A stretch of DNA of 9,578 nt, taken from assembly GCA_013204125.1 (NCBI GenBank), contig JABMOP010000456.1, positions 1 through 9,578 of the forward strand. The letters are read 5' to 3'. This document shows, piece after piece, positions 5,863 through 9,578 of the stretch. This DNA comes from Rhodospirillales bacterium. GTDB lineage: Bacteria; Pseudomonadota; Alphaproteobacteria; Rhodospirillales; UBA2165. The position numbers and the translations under genes were made by a program. Position 1 is the first letter of the stretch. Each line of letters starts with the position of its first letter. The notes under the pieces were generated by a model. That model was not told the DNA's origin, did no database searches, and saw only the letters and a program-made list of their open reading frames with translations.

Positions 5863-6588
5863 ATGCGTGTCCTTCTCGTAGAAGACGATCCAACCACATC
5901 GCAAAGCATTGAAATGATGCTGTCGTCGGCCAGTATGGTCGTTGATGTGACCGACCTCGGTGAAGATGGGTTGGAAATCGGAAAATTATACGATTACGAC
6001 ATTATCATTCTCGATCTTATGTTGCCGGATATTGACGGATATGAGGTATTGCGCCGGCTGCGCGATTCACGCGTGGAAACACCGGTTTTGATATTATCCG
6101 GCCTTATTGAATCGGAAAACAAAGTTAAGGGCCTCGGCACAGGCGCAGATGATTACCTGACAAAGCCTTTCAATAAGGACGAATTGATTGCTCGAATTCA
6201 TGCGATCGTGCGCCGATCCAAAGGCCATTCAGATTCCATTATTCGGTGCGGCAAGCTGGCGGTAAATTTGGATGCCCATACAGTCGAAGTGGACGAGAAG
6301 TCAGTCCACCTGACCGGCAAAGAATACGGAATACTGGAACTGTTGAGCCTGCGCAAAGGCACGACTTTGACCAAGGAAATGTTCCTCAACCATCTCTACA
6401 ACGGAATTGACGAGCCGGAATTAAAAATCATCGATGTTTTCGTCTGCAAGCTAAGGAAAAAGCTGTCCAAGGCATGTGCCGATGAAATTTACATTCACAC
6501 GGTCTGGGGTCGCGGTTATGTGTTACGCGAACCGGAAGTAGCGCCTGCAAAGTCCAAGAAACAAGCGCGCGCAAACGCGACCGCTTGA
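5863..6588 (+). CDS. ctrA: CtrA, OmpR-family cell-cycle and motility response regulator
   Basis: The product has 241 residues. The receiver domain (1-118) opens MRVLLVEDDP, with the phosphoacceptor Asp51 in LDLMLPD and the conserved Lys in TKPF near 145. The C-terminal winged-helix DNA-binding domain (about 125-230) has the near-invariant CtrA blocks VHLTGKEY, LELLSLRKGTTLTKEMFLNH, DEPELKIIDVFVCKLRKKL and HTVWGRGYVLR. These match Caulobacter CtrA, as recalled, closely enough to leave little doubt. CtrA is phosphorylated through the CckA-ChpT relay and controls cell division, methylation and flagellar genes in Caulobacter; in many Rhodospirillales-type relatives it is not essential and mainly controls motility. 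GGAAG at 5851-5855 is a good ribosome binding site. The tail is longer and more basic than in Caulobacter (KSKKQARANATA) and ends Thr-Ala rather than Ala-Ala. It converges on cheR with a gap of 58 bases. Confidence 0.97.
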   Translation: MRVLLVEDDPTTSQSIEMMLSSASMVVDVTDLGEDGLEIGKLYDYDIIILDLMLPDIDGYEVLRRLRDSRVETPVLILSGLIESENKVKGLGTGADDYLTKPFNKDELIARIHAIVRRSKGHSDSIIRCGKLAVNLDAHTVEVDEKSVHLTGKEYGILELLSLRKGTTLTKEMFLNHLYNGIDEPELKIIDVFVCKLRKKLSKACADEIYIHTVWGRGYVLREPEVAPAKSKKQARANATA

Positions 6589-6646
6589 TTTAGCAAACGC
6601 AGCCACTCTTTTATTTAGTTGAAATTGGTTAGACGCGTCGGCAGAT

Positions 6647-7513
6647 TTAGTCGAGCGCGAGGACGGATGGGAGGGTTGCGAAGATTGATTCAGACTTTTT
6701 ATCGTCAATCGTCTCGTAAACACCACGGAGCTTCGGGATCGGTCGGAATTTATCAGAAACTCCGAGCACGGTTTCCGCGCCGCCAAGATACAGAAGCCCG
6801 TCTTTGGGTAGCATTTTGCTGACTTCCCCCAATATCTTACTCTTTGCTTCCTGATCGAAATAAATGAGGACATTTCGGCAGAACACAATATCGAATTGCC
6901 CGAGGGTCTTCGGATCATCTAGAAGATTGAATTCCCGATAATTGATCATGGATCGTATATCGCTATTTATCTGCCACGACTCTTCATGCTTTTCAAAATA
7001 TTTGACCAACAGTTGGACAGGCAGCCCGCGCTGTACTTCAAATTGGCTATAAATGCCGTTTTTCGCCTTGTCTAAAATTTCAGTGGAAATATCGGTTCCA
7101 AGAATGCTGACTTTCCAGCCGGCCAGCTTCGCTTCCATCTCACGCAAAATCATAGCAAGCGAATAGGGTTCTTGGCCGCTGGACGCTGCGGCGCACCAGA
7201 TACGAATTCGTTTAGTCGTCTGGCGGGTTTCTATGAAATAAGGCAATAAAATATCACGAAATATATCGAACGGCTTAATGTCACGGAAGAAGAAAGACTC
7301 GTTGGTTGTCATCGCATCAACAATTAATTTAACGAGCGTCGGATCTAAACCGTTGCGTACCTTAGCCACCAGGTCATCAAGGCTGTCCAGCCCGCTCTTA
7401 CGAGCGACCGGGGTCAACCGGCTTTCGAGCAGGTAAGATTTTTCTTCCGTAAGCACTAGACCGGATTCACGCTTAACCAAATCTCTTAAAAAGGCAAAGT
7501 CATCTGATGTCAT
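6647..7513 (-). CDS. cheR: CheR, chemoreceptor glutamate O-methyltransferase
   Basis: The product has 288 residues and transfers methyl groups from S-adenosylmethionine to glutamates on chemoreceptors, the adaptation step opposed by CheB. The N-terminal helical domain (1-75) ends with TTNESFFFRD at 69-78, a CheR hallmark. The methyltransferase domain has the SAM-binding motif RIWCAAASSGQEPYS at 104-118, LGTDIS at 138-143, and FDIVFCRNVLIYFD at 207-220. LGGAE at 243-247 completes the family pattern. There are no extra TPR or receptor-tether domains, so it is the simple type. It is the last gene of the operon. The ATG overlaps the cheB stop by one base (TGATG), which suggests translational coupling. 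A near-perfect palindrome spans this junction. Confidence 0.97.
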   Translation of the reverse strand: MTSDDFAFLRDLVKRESGLVLTEEKSYLLESRLTPVARKSGLDSLDDLVAKVRNGLDPTLVKLIVDAMTTNESFFFRDIKPFDIFRDILLPYFIETRQTTKRIRIWCAAASSGQEPYSLAMILREMEAKLAGWKVSILGTDISTEILDKAKNGIYSQFEVQRGLPVQLLVKYFEKHEESWQINSDIRSMINYREFNLLDDPKTLGQFDIVFCRNVLIYFDQEAKSKILGEVSKMLPKDGLLYLGGAETVLGVSDKFRPIPKLRGVYETIDDKKSESIFATLPSVLALD

Positions 7514-7518
7514 CAGAT
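7502..7518. repeat. 17-bp palindrome over the cheB stop / cheR start
   Basis: ATCTGATG (7502-7509) and CATCAGAT (7511-7518) are exact reverse complements around one central base. The overlapped TGA and ATG lie inside. In mRNA this can form a 6-bp stem with a 5-base loop holding part of the cheR start codon, which could influence coupled initiation. An operator role is also possible but unsupported. Confidence 0.55.
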
Positions 7519-8619
7519 ACCCCTCCCTAATTGTCCGGCGACATAGGGGCCCAATTTTTCAATTGGTAATACTTCTGTACAAATTCCTGCCGAAGCAACA
7601 GCGCCCGGCATTCCCCAAACAACACTCGTATTTTCATCTTGCGCAATCACGCGGCCACCGGCAGCGACGATACCTTCGCCGCCTTTCAAGCCGTCATATC
7701 CCATCCCTGTTAATATTACGACCAGCGCTTTGGACCCGTAAATTTTGGCAATGCTGTCGAGCATGGGATCGACCGCTGGGCGGCAGTAATTGACGGGCGG
7801 ATTTTGGTTAAGGCTAATTCGCCGGTCGTTACCATCCTCTTCTAGAAGCATGTGAAAATCACCGGGTGCGACATATATATTGCCTGGCTCGATAATCTCG
7901 CCATGCTTGGCTTCCGCTGCCGGAACACCGGCAGATTTAGATATATGTTGCGCTAAAATTTTGGTGAAATTAGGCGGCATATGCTGGGTCACCAGAACCG
8001 GAATATCAAAATTTCCGTCGAGTCCTTTGAAAAATGTCATCAAAGCCTGCGGACCACCGGTCGAACTGCCAATCACAAGAATTCGCGGTTTTACGACTAA
8101 TCTAGGCGGTGGGCGCAACGAGACCGGCGCACCGTATTTAATTGAGGGCACCCGGGATTTGCCGGCATCGGCCACACCGGTGACGGCACCTTTGGCCAAC
8201 TTCGATTGCCCAAGAACCTTTATTTTTTCTAGAAGATCTTGTTTGAAATCCTTGCCACCCGTCATTTCTCGCGACGTCGAAGGCTTGGTAATGTAATCGG
8301 CTGCTCCAGCCTCAAGCGCCTTGAGACTGATCTCAGCATTCTTCATGGTCAAAGCCGAAGCCATTATGACCTTGGTACTGGGACTTGCTTCCAATATCTG
8401 AGGAAGCGCGCTTAATCCGTCTAACACAGGCATTTCGATATCCAATACGACGATATCGATGTCGCCCGCTTTAACCCGTTTCACGGCTTGGCTACCATCG
8501 GATACCGTAGCAGCCACTACCACATTGGGATCGTCCGCCAGCATGCGCGAAATCAACCCACGGACAACGGCAGAATCATCAACAATTAAAACATTGATGG
8601 AGGAATTAGAATTGTTCAA
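7513..8619 (-). CDS. cheB: CheB, chemoreceptor glutamate methylesterase with receiver domain
   Basis: The product has 368 residues and removes methyl groups from (and deamidates) chemoreceptors when phosphorylated by CheA. The receiver domain covers 1-125, with Asp14-Asp15 and phosphoacceptor Asp60 in LDIEMP. A linker of about 50 residues follows, and the esterase domain covers about 176-368. The catalytic triad is visible as Ser186 in GSSTGGP, His213 in TQHMPP and Asp309 in GMGYDG, equivalent to Ser164, His190 and Asp286 of Salmonella CheB. The start is unusual: a TGA is in frame six bases upstream, there is no ATG in frame before the receiver, and the first usable codon is TTG at 8619. No strong ribosome binding site is seen. 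It follows cheY after 73 bases, with a terminator-like hairpin between, and overlaps cheR by one base. Confidence 0.97.
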   Translation of the reverse strand: MNNSNSSINVLIVDDSAVVRGLISRMLADDPNVVVAATVSDGSQAVKRVKAGDIDIVVLDIEMPVLDGLSALPQILEASPSTKVIMASALTMKNAEISLKALEAGAADYITKPSTSREMTGGKDFKQDLLEKIKVLGQSKLAKGAVTGVADAGKSRVPSIKYGAPVSLRPPPRLVVKPRILVIGSSTGGPQALMTFFKGLDGNFDIPVLVTQHMPPNFTKILAQHISKSAGVPAAEAKHGEIIEPGNIYVAPGDFHMLLEEDGNDRRISLNQNPPVNYCRPAVDPMLDSIAKIYGSKALVVILTGMGYDGLKGGEGIVAAGGRVIAQDENTSVVWGMPGAVASAGICTEVLPIEKLGPYVAGQLGRGI

Positions 8620-8655
8620 TTGTCACGACCCAATATGCCAGCAAATTCCGGCGCA

Positions 8656-8695
8656 AAATAAAAAATTAGTAACCGCCCCCCGGACAGCGCAGTTA
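8656..8695 (-). terminator. Terminator-like hairpin between cheY and cheB
   Basis: Read on the - strand, TAACTGC (starting at the cheY stop codon) can pair with GCGGTTA, giving seven pairs with one G-U, around a G-rich loop. A T-rich stretch with six T in a row follows (positions 8669-8656). This has the form of a Rho-independent terminator or attenuator and would lower expression of cheB and cheR relative to cheY. The stem is not strong, so the call is tentative. Confidence 0.35.
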
Positions 8696-9058
8696 AAGCA
8701 ACCCTACTTGCGCGAACTTTGCTTGAATTATTTCACCATCGAAGGGTTTCATAATATATTCGTTGGCACCCGCTTCCATAGCCTTCTGGATGTGATTGAC
8801 ATCATTCTCCGTTGTGCAGAATACGACGACAGGGTGATCACCGCCCGGTAGCTGACGCAAATTTATCAAAAAATCGATGCCATCCATAACCGGCATATTC
8901 CAGTCGAGTAGCACCGCATCAGGCATTTGCGCTTCACAAGCATCCAACGCCATCTGCCCATCGCTGGCTTCTGATGTCTCAAAATCCAATTCTTGAAGGA
9001 TTTTTTTTGCCACCATTCGTATGACTTTGGAATCATCTACAATTAAACAAGATTTCAT
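8693..9058 (-). CDS. cheY: CheY, single-domain chemotaxis response regulator
   Basis: The product has 121 residues, a bare receiver domain of normal CheY length. The acidic pair is Asp8-Asp9, the phosphoacceptor is Asp52 in LLDWNMPVMDG, the conserved Thr is in FCTTEND near 82-83, and the Lys is 104 in MKPFD. When phosphorylated by CheA, CheY binds the flagellar switch (FliM) and alters rotation. The frame is open for 37 further codons upstream, but the ATG at 9058 begins MKSCLIVDDSKVIR, which is the natural family start; the upstream part has no similarity that I recognise. A GGAAG lies about 12 bases before the ATG, a little far. An A8 run in the coding strand (9001-9008) is intact in frame. 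The gene lies 129 bases after the receiver of the probable CheA. Confidence 0.95.
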   Translation of the reverse strand: MKSCLIVDDSKVIRMVAKKILQELDFETSEASDGQMALDACEAQMPDAVLLDWNMPVMDGIDFLINLRQLPGGDHPVVVFCTTENDVNHIQKAMEAGANEYIMKPFDGEIIQAKFAQVGLL

Positions 9059-9187
9059 GGTAATTCGAATCTTCCAATCAAGGGTTGGCCCACTTTGCTT
9101 ATAGTTCCATCTAAATATTTTGGAACCCGTAAATTTCGTATTCGTTAGGCTGACCGTCTGGCCCCACAAGATAACAGGAACTGGATT

Positions 9188-9578
9188 TTAACTGCGGCTT
9201 GATGCCCCAACATTTTGTGCCAAGGAATCGATCAAAGCATCTCTGTCAAATTTTGACACATAATCGGTGAATCCGACTTCACGGCCAAGCTCAAAATCCT
9301 GTTCCCTGGCGTGAGCAGAAAGTGCAACCAGTGGTATATCTTGCCACGGCCCGCTCTCACGGACGGTTCGCGCGAACTCGAACCCGTTCATATCCGGCAT
9401 TTCTATGTCGCTAACTATAACGTCAAACTTATTGCCCTCATCGCGTAATTTAAGCGCATCGGACGCACGCTCAACCGTCACAACATCGTATCCTGCAACC
9501 GACAACAACGGCGCCATCAAATTCCGGAAAAAGCTACTGTCATCCACCAAAAGAAGATTTCGTTTAGCACCTCTGAAA
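9188..9578 (-). CDS. cheA: C-terminal receiver domain of a probable hybrid CheA kinase (partial, 5' end outside window)
   Basis: The frame is open to the window edge and the visible 129 codons encode FRGAKRNLLLVDDSSFFRNLMAPLL and onward, a receiver domain. The acidic pair VDDS, the phosphoacceptor in VSDIEMPDMNGFEFA, LSAHA and the Lys in YVSKFDRDAL are all present. A start codon called inside this frame (TTG at 9550) is not real because the conserved beta-1 strand LLLVDD begins upstream of it. Alphaproteobacterial CheA proteins often carry such a C-terminal receiver with FFRN and KFDRDAL motifs, and this gene precedes cheY, cheB and cheR, so a hybrid CheA is the best reading. A CheV-like CheW-receiver fusion cannot be excluded, because the kinase and CheW-like domains are outside the window. 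The receiver probably acts as a phosphate sink or feedback module. Confidence 0.75.
   Translation of the reverse strand, partial: FRGAKRNLLLVDDSSFFRNLMAPLLSVAGYDVVTVERASDALKLRDEGNKFDVIVSDIEMPDMNGFEFARTVRESGPWQDIPLVALSAHAREQDFELGREVGFTDYVSKFDRDALIDSLAQNVGASSRS

Noticed and set aside
8459..8851. 130-codon + strand frame over the cheY/cheB region
   Set aside because: It is antisense to two clear genes, without family resemblance or ribosome binding site.
9059..9169. N-terminal extension of CheY by 37 residues
   Set aside because: The extension has no recognised similarity and the internal ATG gives the exact usual CheY start (MKSCLIVDDSK) and length.
9059..9187. Remnant of cheW in the cheA-cheY gap
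   Set aside because: Short open stretches exist in this gap, including one reading VGPDGQPNEYEIYGF, but none matches a CheW segment that I recognise.

Overview
The window comes from an alphaproteobacterium, most likely a Rhodospirillales-like or related marine lineage; that assignment is inference. The evidence is a full-length CtrA (the alphaproteobacterial cell-cycle and motility regulator) lying between flagellar export genes and a chemotaxis operon, the Caulobacterales/Rhodospirillales-type order FlbD-like tail then flhA, alphaproteobacterial-style FliJ and FliI, and moderate GC judged by eye at near 50%. No rRNA, tRNA, CRISPR array, insertion sequence or phage gene was seen.

Layout: (1) Positions 1-3646, + strand: the last codons of what looks like an FlbD-type sigma-54 flagellar regulator; flhA, split into two overlapping frames by an apparent one-base loss in a T run at 815-818; a MinD/FlhG-type ATPase; and a small protein of no assigned function that resembles the QueF/FolE tunnelling fold but lacks the QueF active-site cysteine motif. 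(2) Positions 3653-5430, - strand: fliJ and fliI, a tight two-gene unit converging on the + strand block. (3) Positions 5431-5862: a 432-bp divergent regulatory region between fliI and ctrA, with four TTAA-type half sites, a hairpin and one GANTC site. (4) ctrA on the + strand. (5) Positions 6647-9578, - strand: a chemotaxis operon read as the receiver end of a hybrid CheA (cut by the window edge), then cheY, cheB and cheR.

How the genes work together: FlhA is the inner-membrane export gate of the flagellar type III secretion system, and FliI with FliJ form its ATPase and stalk. FlhG normally sets the position or number of flagella. CtrA controls motility genes in this class and probably its own promoter. 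CheA, CheY, CheB and CheR form the signalling and adaptation path that controls the flagellar motor. The window is therefore a motility island with its probable regulator inside it.

Points most worth following up: the flhA frameshift, the degenerate tunnelling-fold gene next to flhG, an FlhG with no adjacent flhF and no visible FlhF-activating N-terminal motif, the 10-bp-phased TTAA cluster before ctrA, and the absence of a cheW between cheA and cheY.
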